DNA of 64,000 nt, from contig NZ_JAASQJ010000002.1 in assembly GCF_011762185.1 (NCBI RefSeq), positions 186,001-250,000 on the forward strand, in the 5' to 3' direction. Within the stretch, counting starts at the first letter, position 1, and the number at the start of each line of letters is the position of its first letter. Both the position numbers and the translations under genes were made by a program. Positions 9,316 to 18,845 of this stretch are shown one piece after another. This stretch comes from Dyadobacter arcticus (GTDB lineage: Bacteria; Bacteroidota; Bacteroidia; Cytophagales; Spirosomataceae). The notes beneath the pieces are model-generated. The model was not told the origin of the DNA. It ran no database searches and saw nothing but the letters and a program-made list of their open reading frames with translations.

Positions 9316-9690
9316 GTGTTGCAGGTTTAGTTTAGGCTATTTACGCCAAGACCTGCTCAATAGATCGCTTAAATATTAAGTTGGTGCGGGCGGGTGTCGA
9401 ACAGAATGAGCAAAACATCAATTAAGTAGTCGATTGCTTCGTAAGTTTAATAGTAGTAGTACAATTTAACGTGTGCGACACCTAATAATCTGTACTTTAT
9501 CCGCGCCCCCATTGCCAATATCGCATTTATTGCGGTTTGCGTCACTTTACATTTTAACCACGGTTTTAATGAACCCACCTGTGCAAAATATCTCTATTAA
9601 AATAGTGTAGAACGATTCCAAAATTCACACCAAGACCGAAGTTATATTAAACTTTTAGTGTACAGATCAACGACCGAATTTCTGCAGGTG
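9316..9690. other. Non-coding stretch upstream of the IS66 relic
   Basis: About 375 bp with stops in all frames and no recognised signal. It may contain the decayed 5' part of the IS66 element that follows, but I could not align any of it to a transposase. Confidence 0.4.
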
Positions 9691-10282
9691 ACCATTTGGC
9701 TTCGTCCACTCATGCCCGTCGTGAATTTGAACGGGCTCTAGAAAACAACAAAACCAGGGCGTAAAAAGCTTTATAGATGATCCAGCGACTGTATGCCGTA
9801 GAGCGGAAAGTCAGCAAACAGAAGCTTGATGCTACCGTAATCAAAGAGCTGCGGCTGGCAGAATACCTTCCGATCATCAATGAGTTCGGCAAATGGGTCT
9901 TTGAACAAATAAAAAGTACGTTGCCCAGAAGTCAGATGGGGGAGGCTATATAGTACAGTTATGGCCGATGGGACGCACTCTGCACCTATTTTTATGATGG
10001 AAACCTGTTGATTGATCGCGCGGCGAACCGTAATAATCTAATTGAAAACGCAATCCGCCCACTGACGTTACGACGAGAAAATTATCTCTTTGCCCAATCC
10101 AATGATGCCGCCCAACATGCTGTTTTGATCTATGCCTTCTTTGCAATCTGCAAAAAGCACACCGCCAATCCCCTACCATTGGTTGAAGCGCAACCTTCAA
10201 AATATCTCAACCATTAATCACAAACATGTCGCCGACCTTTACCCGCAAAACTTTAACAAAAGGCCAGAACAAACCAATATGT
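9691..10282 (+). pseudogene. IS66-family transposase remnant (C-terminal third)
   Basis: Reading from 9711 in one frame gives HARREFERALENNKTRA, a stop, then MIQRLYAVERKVSKQKLD, LPIINEFGKWVFEQIKSTL, another stop, WDALCTYFYDGN and NNLIENAIRPLTLRRENYLF, the characteristic C-terminal DDE/E region of IS66 transposases (the Glu of LIENAIRP is catalytic). In-frame stops lie near 9761, 9773 and 9951. A frameshift near 10175 moves the tail into another frame, where WLKRNLQNISTINHK and DLYPQNFNKR run to a stop at 10282. An earlier frameshift precedes the HARREF segment. The N-terminal two thirds and both terminal inverted repeats are not recognisable, so it is inactive. Confidence 0.9.
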
Positions 10283-10540
10283 AGTTCGTAGGTGGGATGT
10301 TTCACAAATGCATTCCGTAATTCATTTTTATGGCCATAGACTGGGATATGCATTAGGCCAACACTTGAAAACTGATACAGATCATTTTATATGTTACCTA
10401 ACGTCAGGTTTTTTACAATCAAAGCTCATTTACTTTGACTTAGGATATCAATCAAAAACCTTGCGGACTAGGATTGAATGACTAAAGGCTGATATCGAAA
10501 AAGAAAGTTGGGATATTTCTTCACCTAAACCTTTTAAACA
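10283..10540. other. Promoter region of the Usp cluster
   Basis: About 260 bp between the IS66 relic and the first gene of the Usp cluster. It contains the near-palindrome CCTAACGTCAGG (about 10397-10408). The 16-bp operator seen elsewhere in this window is not present in recognisable form here. Confidence 0.4.
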
Positions 10541-11056
10541 ATGGAAACATTTGGTATTTCTTCGTTCACATTCTGGTCTGCCTACATAGCCAGTAATCTT
10601 GTGGCAATAACCCTTATTTGGAGCAGCAGTAAATATCCCAGGTATACAAAGGCAGCATTTTTTGCAATTTTCATTGCTGCGGCTTCCGTAAACACTTACA
10701 TCGCTCTTGATTCGCCCTGGGCGTATCAGGATTACGCTGACACAGCCGTCCCGCTGTACAAACAATTTATACTAGGCGCATTTGAAGCAATTATCACACC
10801 CATGGTGCTCATCATTGCATTTGCCCAGATGATGATTGCCGTGTCCATGCTTTTGAAAGGCAAGCCACTGATAGCAGGTTGCTGGGCCGGTATGATTTTC
10901 GGCATCAGCATCGCGCCTTTGGGCTTTTATGCCGCATTTCCTTCAACGATCCTGATGGCAGTAGCTTTATTTCGGCTCCAGAGAAATGAGAACGCAACCG
11001 CACCCTCAACAAAATCATCAAAGGCGGCCAGAATCGTTACGTTCGCTTTAAAATAA
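10541..11056 (+). CDS. Hypothetical integral membrane protein heading the Usp cluster
   Basis: A 171-residue protein with about four hydrophobic segments (10-28, 40-56, 83-110, 118-145) and a basic tail. I recognise no named domain. It is 24 bp upstream of the first Usp gene and likely cotranscribed. A truncated, frameshifted relative lies at 37984-38249 (shared MLLKG, CW-G, IAPLG/VAPIG, and a C-terminal TIFMA/TILMA-type stretch), so the family has been duplicated within this island. Function unknown. Confidence 0.75.
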   Translation: METFGISSFTFWSAYIASNLVAITLIWSSSKYPRYTKAAFFAIFIAAASVNTYIALDSPWAYQDYADTAVPLYKQFILGAFEAIITPMVLIIAFAQMMIAVSMLLKGKPLIAGCWAGMIFGISIAPLGFYAAFPSTILMAVALFRLQRNENATAPSTKSSKAARIVTFALK

Positions 11057-11080
11057 CACCAGTCCTACCTTAAAATCGAC

Positions 11081-11920
11081 ATGAAAAACATACTTCTGGC
11101 AATTAATCCGGACAAACCCGGTCTTCCCTGTTTACAGTTTGGATGCTACCTGGCACAGCTTACTCAATCGAGACTGACAGCTGTATTCCTGGAAAATCGT
11201 CAAGCGGATCCAACACCGTCACTAGAAATACGCTACAGCATGCCCTATGTGGAAACAATTGTTGACAGTGACTTACCCAACTATGCAGAACACGAAGAGA
11301 CGCGCTCGATATACATAGAAATATTCAAGAAAATCTGCGAAGATCGAGGAGTACGTTACAACATCCATCAGGATTTGAACTCCCCTCTTGAAGGGATTAT
11401 TGCAGAAAGCAGGTTCGCTGATGTGCTGCTGATTAGCAGGGATATTAGTTTCGAAGACCAATCAGTTGATGTCCCTTCCGGATTTGTAAAGAACATTTTG
11501 GCCAAAACCGAATGTCCAATAATAGCGGCTCCAATCACTTTCGACGAGGTCGATGAAATATTGTTCGCTTTTGACGACAGCCGATCTTCGGCCTTCGCAC
11601 TTAAGCAGTTTAGCTATCTTTTCCCCGAATTGGAAGATTTGAAACTGACCATGCTGCATGTTCGTAAAGATGAAGATGAGGATGAACTTCGAACAGAAAA
11701 ACTATCACAATGGGTCAGTAACCATTACAACTATCCCGTTTTTAAAGTGGTAACCGGCAATCCGGTGCCTGAACTGTTTAAATATTTATCGGATAAAAAA
11801 CGGACATTCGTTATCATGGGATCTTATGGGCGCAGCTCTTTGTCCACGATGTTGGATCCAAGCACAGCAGACTCCTTGCTCGAAAATCTGGACCTGCCAT
11901 TCTTCTTTACCCATAACTAA
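11081..11920 (+). CDS. Tandem-domain universal stress protein
   Basis: A 279-residue protein with two UspA-like halves (ILLAINPDKPGLPCLQFG at the start, then EILFAFDDSRSSAFALKQF near 155). The C-terminal half ends IMGSYGRSSLSTMLDPST, a G-x2-G-x9 pattern in which the usual final Gly-Ser/Thr is Pro-Ser, so ATP binding may be weakened. Usp proteins act in the cytoplasm in survival during starvation, hypoxia and other stress. Second gene of a Usp operon, 10 bp before the next. Confidence 0.9.
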   Translation: MKNILLAINPDKPGLPCLQFGCYLAQLTQSRLTAVFLENRQADPTPSLEIRYSMPYVETIVDSDLPNYAEHEETRSIYIEIFKKICEDRGVRYNIHQDLNSPLEGIIAESRFADVLLISRDISFEDQSVDVPSGFVKNILAKTECPIIAAPITFDEVDEILFAFDDSRSSAFALKQFSYLFPELEDLKLTMLHVRKDEDEDELRTEKLSQWVSNHYNYPVFKVVTGNPVPELFKYLSDKKRTFVIMGSYGRSSLSTMLDPSTADSLLENLDLPFFFTHN

Positions 11921-11930
11921 ATCAACAATT

Positions 11931-12767
11931 ATGAAAAAGATCATTGCCGCCATCGACGGGCTGAAATATTCAGAAAGCACCGTTCAATATGCCGTTCAAG
12001 TCGCCAGGGAAACAAATTCGCACCTGGTGGGTGTGTTTCTTGACGATTTTACACACCATAGCTACTCTGTTTACGATATGGTGCCACGCCTTGAGCCGTG
12101 GACGGCAGACATCAGAGAACTGAACCACCAAGACCAGTTGCTGAGAAATCAAGCCGTTGAAAATTTCAAGGAGCTTTGTCAGCAATCCGACACCCATTTT
12201 ACGATCCATCACGACCGGAATTTTGCTTTGCCCGAGCTGCTTCATGAGACGATCTATTCGGATTTACTCATTATTGCCAAAAACGAAACCCTTGCGTTAG
12301 GGACACAAGAGGCCCCTACCCGATTTTTGCAGGACCTCCTTGGCGATATCCAGTGCCCAGTGATGGTCGTACCGGAAGAGTTTGATACAATTGAGAAAAT
12401 TGTCATGTTATATGATGGTCAACCGTCTTCCCTGTTTGCCATTAAAATGTTCAGTTACTTGCTACCATTTCTGAAAGAGCTGCCCGTAGAAATCCTGTCT
12501 GTGAAATCTTCCGACCAGAATCTGCACATACCAGACAACCGCCTTATGAAGGAATTCGTAAAACGGCATTTTCAAACAGCTAGCTATCAGGTCCTGCATG
12601 GCAATCCTGATCAGCAAATCGCAGAGTATCTAAAACAAACAGACCAAAACGCGCTGGTTGTTCTGGGCGCTTACCAAAGAAATATGGTTTCTCGCTGGTT
12701 CAGGAAAAGTATGGCGGATGTGCTAATGGAAGAATTAAAAATGCCACTCTTTGTTGCGCATAAGTAA
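11931..12767 (+). CDS. Tandem-domain universal stress protein
   Basis: A 278-residue protein starting MKKIIAAIDGLKYSESTVQYAV, the usual beta1-loop-alpha1 of a Usp domain; the second domain starts near residue 155 (KIVMLYDGQPSSLFAIKMF). Neither half keeps a full G-x2-G-x9-G(S/T) nucleotide motif (the second has LGAYQRNMVSRWFRKS), so it is probably a non-ATP-binding member. I start at 11931, since the upstream open frame overlaps the previous Usp gene and has no Usp-like sequence. It is in tandem with the genes on both sides. Confidence 0.9.
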   Translation: MKKIIAAIDGLKYSESTVQYAVQVARETNSHLVGVFLDDFTHHSYSVYDMVPRLEPWTADIRELNHQDQLLRNQAVENFKELCQQSDTHFTIHHDRNFALPELLHETIYSDLLIIAKNETLALGTQEAPTRFLQDLLGDIQCPVMVVPEEFDTIEKIVMLYDGQPSSLFAIKMFSYLLPFLKELPVEILSVKSSDQNLHIPDNRLMKEFVKRHFQTASYQVLHGNPDQQIAEYLKQTDQNALVVLGAYQRNMVSRWFRKSMADVLMEELKMPLFVAHK

Positions 12768-12806
12768 AGGCTAATTTACACTGTCTGAAACAGCTACGAG
12801 AAAATC

Positions 12807-13670
12807 ATGAAAACAATATTGGTCCCAATCGACTTTTCCCAAAACACAAACAAAGCCCTGTCGGCTGCAAAACAAATCGCAAGTAAAACCGGAGCAAAAC
12901 TGCTAATTATGTTTGCCTACCAACCTTATTTGGACGATTTCGCCCTTCCTGATTCTGTCAGTGCTTTACCTGTTTACCAAGAGTTGGAAGATTCTTACCG
13001 GGAAAAACTAAATGCCTGTGTTTCCCAGCTACAACAGGAAGGCTATCGCGCTGATGCTGTGTGGGAAACAGATGGCGTAGAGCCAGCCGTGTTGCGGCAG
13101 GCCAGCGAAACAAATGCCAGCATGATCGTGGTCGGACGCAGCGGCGCAGGCAGTTTGCTGGACAAATTGATTGGCAGCTCGGCAACGGGTATAGCATTGC
13201 ATGCGACTTGCCCCGTGCTTATCGTGCCGCCTCAGGCAACTACTACCAATTTTAGTAAAGTGCTATATGCCACAGAGCTAGAATTTGAAGAAAAAGAAGT
13301 CTTGCTGGATGTTATCTCCCTCGTCAAACAATTGAATGGCCAACTAACGCTTGTGAAGATCAATTCGGACCAGCAGTTAAATATACAGTCAGACAAACAG
13401 CATGTAGATGAAATCCAGAAAGAGCTTGGTATTGGCCGGGAAGATATTGTTATTCTGGATGGAGAACAAGTTATGAAAAGCCTTGAAGATTATTGCGACA
13501 AAGTCCACGCAGACCTGTTGATTGTCTCTACCAGGCAACGCGGATTTTTGGAAAAGTTCCTTAGTCCCGGACTCACAAAAAAGCTGACATTAGATACACA
13601 CTTACCTCTGTTGGTATACCATCAAAAGGTTTGTGAGAGCCAATTTCAGGCACCCATGGTCATTCTTTAA
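12807..13670 (+). CDS. Tandem-domain universal stress protein with intact nucleotide motif
   Basis: A 287-residue protein starting MKTILVPIDFSQNTNKAL. The first domain contains VVGRSGAGSLLDKLIGSSA, a complete G-x2-G-x9-G-S nucleotide-binding motif; the second ends with the degenerate STRQRGFLEKFLSPGLT. One ATP-binding and one degenerate domain is a frequent arrangement in tandem Usp proteins. It follows the previous Usp gene by 39 bp in the same direction. Confidence 0.92.
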   Translation: MKTILVPIDFSQNTNKALSAAKQIASKTGAKLLIMFAYQPYLDDFALPDSVSALPVYQELEDSYREKLNACVSQLQQEGYRADAVWETDGVEPAVLRQASETNASMIVVGRSGAGSLLDKLIGSSATGIALHATCPVLIVPPQATTTNFSKVLYATELEFEEKEVLLDVISLVKQLNGQLTLVKINSDQQLNIQSDKQHVDEIQKELGIGREDIVILDGEQVMKSLEDYCDKVHADLLIVSTRQRGFLEKFLSPGLTKKLTLDTHLPLLVYHQKVCESQFQAPMVIL

Positions 13671-13760
13671 GAGACGGCTTATCGGACACGCCTGTCAAAA
13701 ACGAGCCTTGTCATCGAAATGCAAGAGCATCAGATTTATTTCAAATAACCTATTTCAATT

Positions 13761-13880
13761 ATGAAAACAGACCTGGAAATTCAAAAAGATGTCATGGAAC
13801 AAGTTCGTTTGCAACCGATTTTGGATGCAGACGAAATCAGTGTTTTCTGTAAGAAATTACAATTTGTATGTAAAGACTAA
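13761..13880 (+). pseudogene. Remnant of a BON-domain protein N-terminus
   Basis: A 39-codon open frame beginning MKTDLEIQKDVMEQVRLQP and continuing ILDADEISV matches the start of the BON protein at 38314-38988 (MKTNEELQKDVQDAIKWEP, LLKAAEIGV), then diverges and stops. This is the first beta-alpha unit of a BON domain without the rest, so I read it as the stub of a decayed duplicate rather than a working peptide. It lies between the third and fourth Usp genes. Confidence 0.65.
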
Positions 13881-13955
13881 ATTGATAAATAATTAAACCT
13901 TTACCATTTACAAAACGGTGGCTTTTTAAGCTATTTTTTCACAGAAGGAGGTGAC

Positions 13956-14753
13956 ATGAAGAGAATTTTGGTCCCGTGCGATTTTTCATTATCGAGTGAA
14001 AAGGCAATCAACTTTGCCATTGATCTGACTGACACCGCACAAGATGAGCTGTTCCTGGTGAATGTAATCAACGATATAAACGATTCAAAATTTTCTACCA
14101 AGCAGGACGCCAACCTAAAAGAGCTAGGACGAAAATTGATAAAGCTGACGTATGTTCGTAAACCAGGAGTTTTGATACATCATAAAATACTTTCCGGGAG
14201 ATTTTTAACATCCATTCTGAGTTTTATTGAAACCGATAAAATTGATTTAGTGGTGATGGGGACACATGGATCGCGTGGATGGGGTGAGTATTTTATGGGT
14301 TCAAATATCGAAAAGGTTGTAAGAACGTCACCCGTGCCAGTCTTCGCAGTAAGAGGGGATCAAAATCGAAAATCAATCCATGATATCGTATTTCCCTGTA
14401 ACCTGAAACTCGATCAGAGTGAGGTATTGTCGAAGGTTAAAGAACTCCAAAAGACGTTTCATTCCCGACTTCACTTACTACGCATCCATAGAGGGAAATC
14501 GCTGAATGACATCACACTAATTGACAAACTCAAAGAATACGCTACACACTACCAGCTTTCAAACTATACAATCACAGTGGTAAATGATGCTAACGTAAAA
14601 GACGGAATTCTACACTTCGCCCGTGAGATCAATGCAGACATGATCGCCATGGTAACGCATGGAAAACGCAATTTGAAGCACTTGTTTACTGAAAGTACGA
14701 CCGCAGATATTGTAAATCATGCCAATATCCTTGTGTGGACCTATTCCAGCTAA
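13956..14753 (+). CDS. Tandem-domain universal stress protein
   Basis: A 265-residue protein starting MKRILVPCDFSLSSEKAINFA, preceded by the very strong ribosome-binding site AGAAGGAGGTGAC just before the ATG. The first domain has VVMGTHGSRGWGEYFMGSN, an intact nucleotide motif. The second ends MVTHGKRNLKHLFTESTT, which is degenerate. It is 9 bp before the GH13 gene, so the stress protein and a carbohydrate enzyme are cotranscribed. Confidence 0.92.
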   Translation: MKRILVPCDFSLSSEKAINFAIDLTDTAQDELFLVNVINDINDSKFSTKQDANLKELGRKLIKLTYVRKPGVLIHHKILSGRFLTSILSFIETDKIDLVVMGTHGSRGWGEYFMGSNIEKVVRTSPVPVFAVRGDQNRKSIHDIVFPCNLKLDQSEVLSKVKELQKTFHSRLHLLRIHRGKSLNDITLIDKLKEYATHYQLSNYTITVVNDANVKDGILHFAREINADMIAMVTHGKRNLKHLFTESTTADIVNHANILVWTYSS

Positions 14754-14762
14754 ACGCTTCGG

Positions 14763-16487
14763 ATGAACATTAACAATGTCTTTATGATCCAAGAAAACGC
14801 AGCTACTTCAATCAAGGAGATCAGCTTATCACCCAAACCGGGTAAGACTTACTGGAAGAATTCCGGAAGAGAATGGCGAGAGGAGTTCATCTACTTTTTG
14901 TTGGTAGACCGGTTTCACGACGACCTTGATAGAAAACCCATTACAGATAGCGAAAGAAGTAGCGGCTTCGGAAATTCGGAACAGCTGCAAAAAATATGTG
15001 GTGGTACATTAAAAGGTATTACCAATCATCTCGATTACATCAATGACCTGGGTTGCACCGCCCTTTGGCTGAGCCCCGTTTTTGAAAATAACCCTTCTTC
15101 CTATCACGGTTATGCGATTCAAAATTTTCTGGACATCGATCCGCGCTTCGGAACAAAGCAGGACCTGGCAGATCTGGTTGATGCAGCCCATGCTTTGGAT
15201 ATAAGGGTATTTATGGATATAGTATTGCATCACAGCGGCGATAATTGGTCATATCCCAATGATGAAAAATATTATTACAACCAGGGGGCCATATTCCCAT
15301 TTGGAGCTTGGCGTTACCAGCAAAGACCCCTGCCCGTAGAGTTTCGAAACCCCGAGATTTATTCCAGAAAGGGACAAATACGCAACTTTGATACTTATCC
15401 GGAAACAAGAGATGGCGATTTTTCAACGCTGAAAAGCTTTAAAAATGACACTTCCCCCGAAGCGCTTTATGTGCAGCAAATGCTAACCAAAATCCATTGC
15501 TATTGGATTAAAGAAACTGATATCGATGGGTTTAGGATCGACGCGGTGAAACACATGGGCGAAGATTACATCAGCCAATTCTGCTCACATGTGAGAGAAT
15601 TCGCCTACAAACTCGGCAAACGCAACTTCTTTTTGTTTGGAGAACTTGTCGGGCCGGAAGATATGTACAACAAATACATTGGCCCAAAAACCTCTGTGGT
15701 CGTGGAAGACAAAGCCATTTATTTTGGATTAAATTCAGTACTCGACTTTCCCCTCTATCACATTCTTGCCGACGTAATCCGCGGCGTGTCTTCACCAGAT
15801 AAGCTGATCCGCAGGTATGAATCGCTTCGCAAAAATGCCATGAACCGCGGTGAATTTGGGGAGTTTTTGGTAACATTCATAGATAATCACGACCAGGTTG
15901 GACAGGTTTACAAAAAACGATTTGGAAATAACGCTACCGAAAATCAGGTCATTGCAGGAATTGGTTTCTTACTCTGCGCCCTGGGAACACCCTGCATTTA
16001 TTATGGCACCGAACAAGGCTTTGACGGGTCAGGTGATGGGGATGCCCGCGTCCGGGAGGCGATGTTCAGTTTGGAAGATCATTCTTTAAATGCATTAAAT
16101 AAGTCGGGGAAGATTTACAAAGAAATCGCCTTCATAGCTGCATTCCGAAAGCAAAGCCCGATTTTAAAGTTCGGACGAATGTACATGCGCGAGCTTTCTG
16201 ATGACGGCAAAAATTTCCATTTACCCACCTTCAAAAAGTCCCTGCTCGCTTTTTCGAGGGTACTTTATGACCAGGAGATTATTGTCGCCTACAATAGCTC
16301 TCTTACAGATCAGGACGAAGAATACGTCTTGGTAGATCCTCTACTGAATGCCGAAGAAAGCAAGTTCAAATTTGTATATGGCCAGTCGGGACATATTAGT
16401 GTGCTGCGCAACGAAGAAGGAAACCGGCATTTTATCAAACTGAAACTGGAACCGTCACAATTTGTCATCCTGAGTAATGGCCTTTGA
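14763..16487 (+). CDS. GH13 alpha-amylase family glycosidase
   Basis: A 574-residue cytoplasmic protein (no signal peptide) with the GH13 regions: I DIVLHHS, II GFRIDAVKHM (nucleophile Asp260), III FLFGELVG (acid/base Glu294) and IV FIDNHDQVG (Asp377). The His-His of region I replaces the more usual Asn-His. A C-terminal beta domain follows. The substrate is probably an alpha-1,4 or trehalose-type glucan used as reserve. Being in a Usp operon suggests mobilisation of storage carbohydrate under energy stress (inference). It could also be a sucrose/trehalose-active member; specificity cannot be read reliably. Confidence 0.88.
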   Translation: MNINNVFMIQENAATSIKEISLSPKPGKTYWKNSGREWREEFIYFLLVDRFHDDLDRKPITDSERSSGFGNSEQLQKICGGTLKGITNHLDYINDLGCTALWLSPVFENNPSSYHGYAIQNFLDIDPRFGTKQDLADLVDAAHALDIRVFMDIVLHHSGDNWSYPNDEKYYYNQGAIFPFGAWRYQQRPLPVEFRNPEIYSRKGQIRNFDTYPETRDGDFSTLKSFKNDTSPEALYVQQMLTKIHCYWIKETDIDGFRIDAVKHMGEDYISQFCSHVREFAYKLGKRNFFLFGELVGPEDMYNKYIGPKTSVVVEDKAIYFGLNSVLDFPLYHILADVIRGVSSPDKLIRRYESLRKNAMNRGEFGEFLVTFIDNHDQVGQVYKKRFGNNATENQVIAGIGFLLCALGTPCIYYGTEQGFDGSGDGDARVREAMFSLEDHSLNALNKSGKIYKEIAFIAAFRKQSPILKFGRMYMRELSDDGKNFHLPTFKKSLLAFSRVLYDQEIIVAYNSSLTDQDEEYVLVDPLLNAEESKFKFVYGQSGHISVLRNEEGNRHFIKLKLEPSQFVILSNGL

Positions 16488-16536
16488 AATCAATCATTTT
16501 TTCATTTGCTAAATATCCTAAATCTAACCGGATATC

Positions 16537-17037
16537 ATGATCATCATCGTTTTTGGCCTACCCGGATCAGGTAAAAGCTTTTTCGCTTCCCGATTAGCTG
16601 ACAAACTAAATGTGAAATACATCAGCAGCGACCAAACGAGAAAAGGGGTGCATGCATTAGGTAAATATTCCTTTGAGGACAAAATGACCATATATCACCT
16701 CATGGCAAAAAATGTGGATGAAGACTTAAACCAGGGCGAGACCGTCGTGATCGATGCCACTTTTCACCACGACGCGATGCGTGCCATTTTTATAAACCTT
16801 GGAAAGAGAAGGGAAACGCCCATACGGTTTATACTGATACAGGCTACGGATAGTATTACCAAAAAAAGATTAAGTGGTATCAGGCAGGATAGTGAAGCAG
16901 ATTATGCGGTATATCTGCTGATCAGGGAGCAATTTGAAATGCCCGAAATACCAATTTTAAAACTGCAATCCGAGAATGACAATATCGATCGTATGACACA
17001 AAAAGCATTGGAATATCTGCGAGGCTCTTATGAATGA
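16537..17037 (+). CDS. P-loop kinase-like AAA ATPase (COG0645 type)
   Basis: A 166-residue protein with Walker A GLPGSGKS (residues 7-14) right at the N-terminus and VIDATFHHDAMR near residue 70, typical of small zeta-toxin/gluconate-kinase-like P-loop kinases of COG0645. Its last 8 bp overlap the next gene. In many bacteria this domain is fused behind a COG2187 phosphotransferase; here the two are separate, overlapping genes in reversed order. Substrate unknown. Confidence 0.8.
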   Translation: MIIIVFGLPGSGKSFFASRLADKLNVKYISSDQTRKGVHALGKYSFEDKMTIYHLMAKNVDEDLNQGETVVIDATFHHDAMRAIFINLGKRRETPIRFILIQATDSITKKRLSGIRQDSEADYAVYLLIREQFEMPEIPILKLQSENDNIDRMTQKALEYLRGSYE

Positions 17038-18034
17038 TTTGAACATCCATGCACTTTCCCAGACAGGCATTTTTAAAGGTCAGCCTCTGTATGGAACACC
17101 AGAGGAAACCCATATTTCCTGGGTGATTCTGAGTAAAAAAATGGCCTTCAAAATCAAAAAGCCCGTGAAACTTTCATTTCTGGATTTTTCTACACTGGCC
17201 AAAAGAAAGAAATATTGTGAAATAGAACTGAGGCTGAATCAGCGGTTTTCCGCCATTTACCTGGCCGTTTTACCGGTACGCCATCAGAAAAATGAGTGGT
17301 TTATTGGAGAAGGGAATGCGACGATCGTAGATTATGCTATTGTTATGAAGCGGATGTTACCTTCCAAAAGAATGGATAAACTACTCGTGAAAGGCAAAGT
17401 CCTTCAAGAGCAAATCATCGCACTGGCAAAGGAAGTTGCTGATTTTCATACTTACGCAAAGGTTATTCACTCCCCTTTCGATCAGGATGAGTCGAGACGC
17501 ACATTCAACGATATTGAAAACGCCGGCACCTATGTAAAAGAGAATCTTGGACAGAGCTTTCAAAATATTATCACCTTGGCCATCCAATGGAGTGATCACT
17601 TTTTGGCTACCAACAAATTGCTTTTCGCGCAACGGATTCGCGAGGGTTTTAAGCGGGATCTACACGGGGACCTTCACAGCGGTAATATTTTTCTGTACAA
17701 AAAGCCCGTTATTTTTGACTGTATTGAGTTCAATAATGATTTCCGCCAAATTGATGTCATCAGTGAAATTGCCTTCCTTTGCATGGATCTTGAAGCTTTT
17801 GGATACCCAGAGCTCTCTGATATTTTCCTGACAGCATATTCAGATCATTTTCCGTGTATCATAACATCGGCAGATCAGCAGTTGCTTACCTACTACAAAT
17901 GTATGCGTGCCAATATCAGGGCAAAGGTCCATGCAATAAGTGCCGGACAAACCATAGAGGGAAAAGTTCGGGATGTTCATTTAGCCGCCGCGCGAAACTA
18001 TCTTACATTAATAAAAACTTACATCGAAAAATAG
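17030..18034 (+). CDS. Aminoglycoside-phosphotransferase-like kinase (COG2187)
   Basis: A 334-residue protein with the kinase catalytic loop HGDLHSGNIF (about residues 212-221) and the metal-binding FDCIEFN that follows. The N-terminal WVILSKKMAFKIKKPVKLSFLDFS stretch is typical of COG2187. The family is often annotated as aminoglycoside phosphotransferase, but is not a proven resistance enzyme. It overlaps the P-loop kinase gene by 8 bp, so the two proteins are made together, equivalent to the fused protein in other phyla. Last gene of the Usp cluster. Confidence 0.8.
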   Translation: MNDLNIHALSQTGIFKGQPLYGTPEETHISWVILSKKMAFKIKKPVKLSFLDFSTLAKRKKYCEIELRLNQRFSAIYLAVLPVRHQKNEWFIGEGNATIVDYAIVMKRMLPSKRMDKLLVKGKVLQEQIIALAKEVADFHTYAKVIHSPFDQDESRRTFNDIENAGTYVKENLGQSFQNIITLAIQWSDHFLATNKLLFAQRIREGFKRDLHGDLHSGNIFLYKKPVIFDCIEFNNDFRQIDVISEIAFLCMDLEAFGYPELSDIFLTAYSDHFPCIITSADQQLLTYYKCMRANIRAKVHAISAGQTIEGKVRDVHLAAARNYLTLIKTYIEK

Positions 18035-18088
18035 TGCTGCTGGTTCTGTTGTAATAGATGTATTGAACTTGTTGTCAGACTTATAGAT

Positions 18089-18844
18089 TTAACCAAAATG
18101 CCCGCCTACATAGTTTTTCGTCAATTCATTCTGGGGGTTTTGAAAAACATCCTGACAGCTTCCAAATTCAATTAGTTCGCCCAGGTACATAAAAGCAACT
18201 TTGTCCGAAATACGCTGGGCCTGCTGCATGTTATGGGTTACGATCACGATCGTGTAATCCTTTTTCAAACTGATGATCAACTCTTCTATTTTTCGGGTAC
18301 TGATGGGGTCCAATGCTGAGCAGGGCTCATCCATTAAAATGACCTCCGGCCGAAGCACGACGGTCCTGGCAATACATAGTCTTTGCTGCTGTCCTCCTGA
18401 TAATTTCACCGCCGGCTTTTTCAGCTCATCCTTCACCTCTTCCCACAAATAGCTTTCCCTTAAAGCCGATTCAATGAGTTTTGGAATTTCATTTTTCGGG
18501 AATTGATGGATGTTTAATGCATAAGACATGTTTTCGTAAATGCTTTTAGGCAATGGGTTTGGCTTTTGAAATACCATCCCGATCCTTTTACGGATTTCTG
18601 TAACAGAGTTCTTCTTGTCATAAATATCCAGGTCCTCCAACTTGATAGCCCCATCGATCCTTGCATCGGAAGACAGGTCATGCATCCGGTTGAAACAGCG
18701 GAGCAGTGTTGATTTCCCACAGCCGGAAGGCCCTATTAACGAGGTAACCTGATTTTCGGGAAAATCGATATTAATATTTTTCAATATTTGTTTTTCCCCG
18801 AAATAGAGGTTCAGCGAATGAGCTGATAATTTAATCTGATCCAT
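18089..18844 (-). CDS. pstB: Phosphate ABC transporter ATP-binding protein PstB
   Basis: A 251-residue ABC ATPase with Walker A GPSGCGKST, the PstB-specific LLRCFNRMHDL that follows it, signature LSGGQQQRL and Walker B VILMDEPCSALDP. I start at MDQIKLSAH (18844), 1 bp after the pstA stop; the longer frame upstream lies inside pstA. PstB powers uptake of inorganic phosphate through PstCA. Last gene of a four-gene pst operon; no phoU follows. Confidence 0.96.
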   Translation of the reverse strand: MDQIKLSAHSLNLYFGEKQILKNINIDFPENQVTSLIGPSGCGKSTLLRCFNRMHDLSSDARIDGAIKLEDLDIYDKKNSVTEIRKRIGMVFQKPNPLPKSIYENMSYALNIHQFPKNEIPKLIESALRESYLWEEVKDELKKPAVKLSGGQQQRLCIARTVVLRPEVILMDEPCSALDPISTRKIEELIISLKKDYTIVIVTHNMQQAQRISDKVAFMYLGELIEFGSCQDVFQNPQNELTKNYVGGHFG

Positions 18845-18845
18845 A

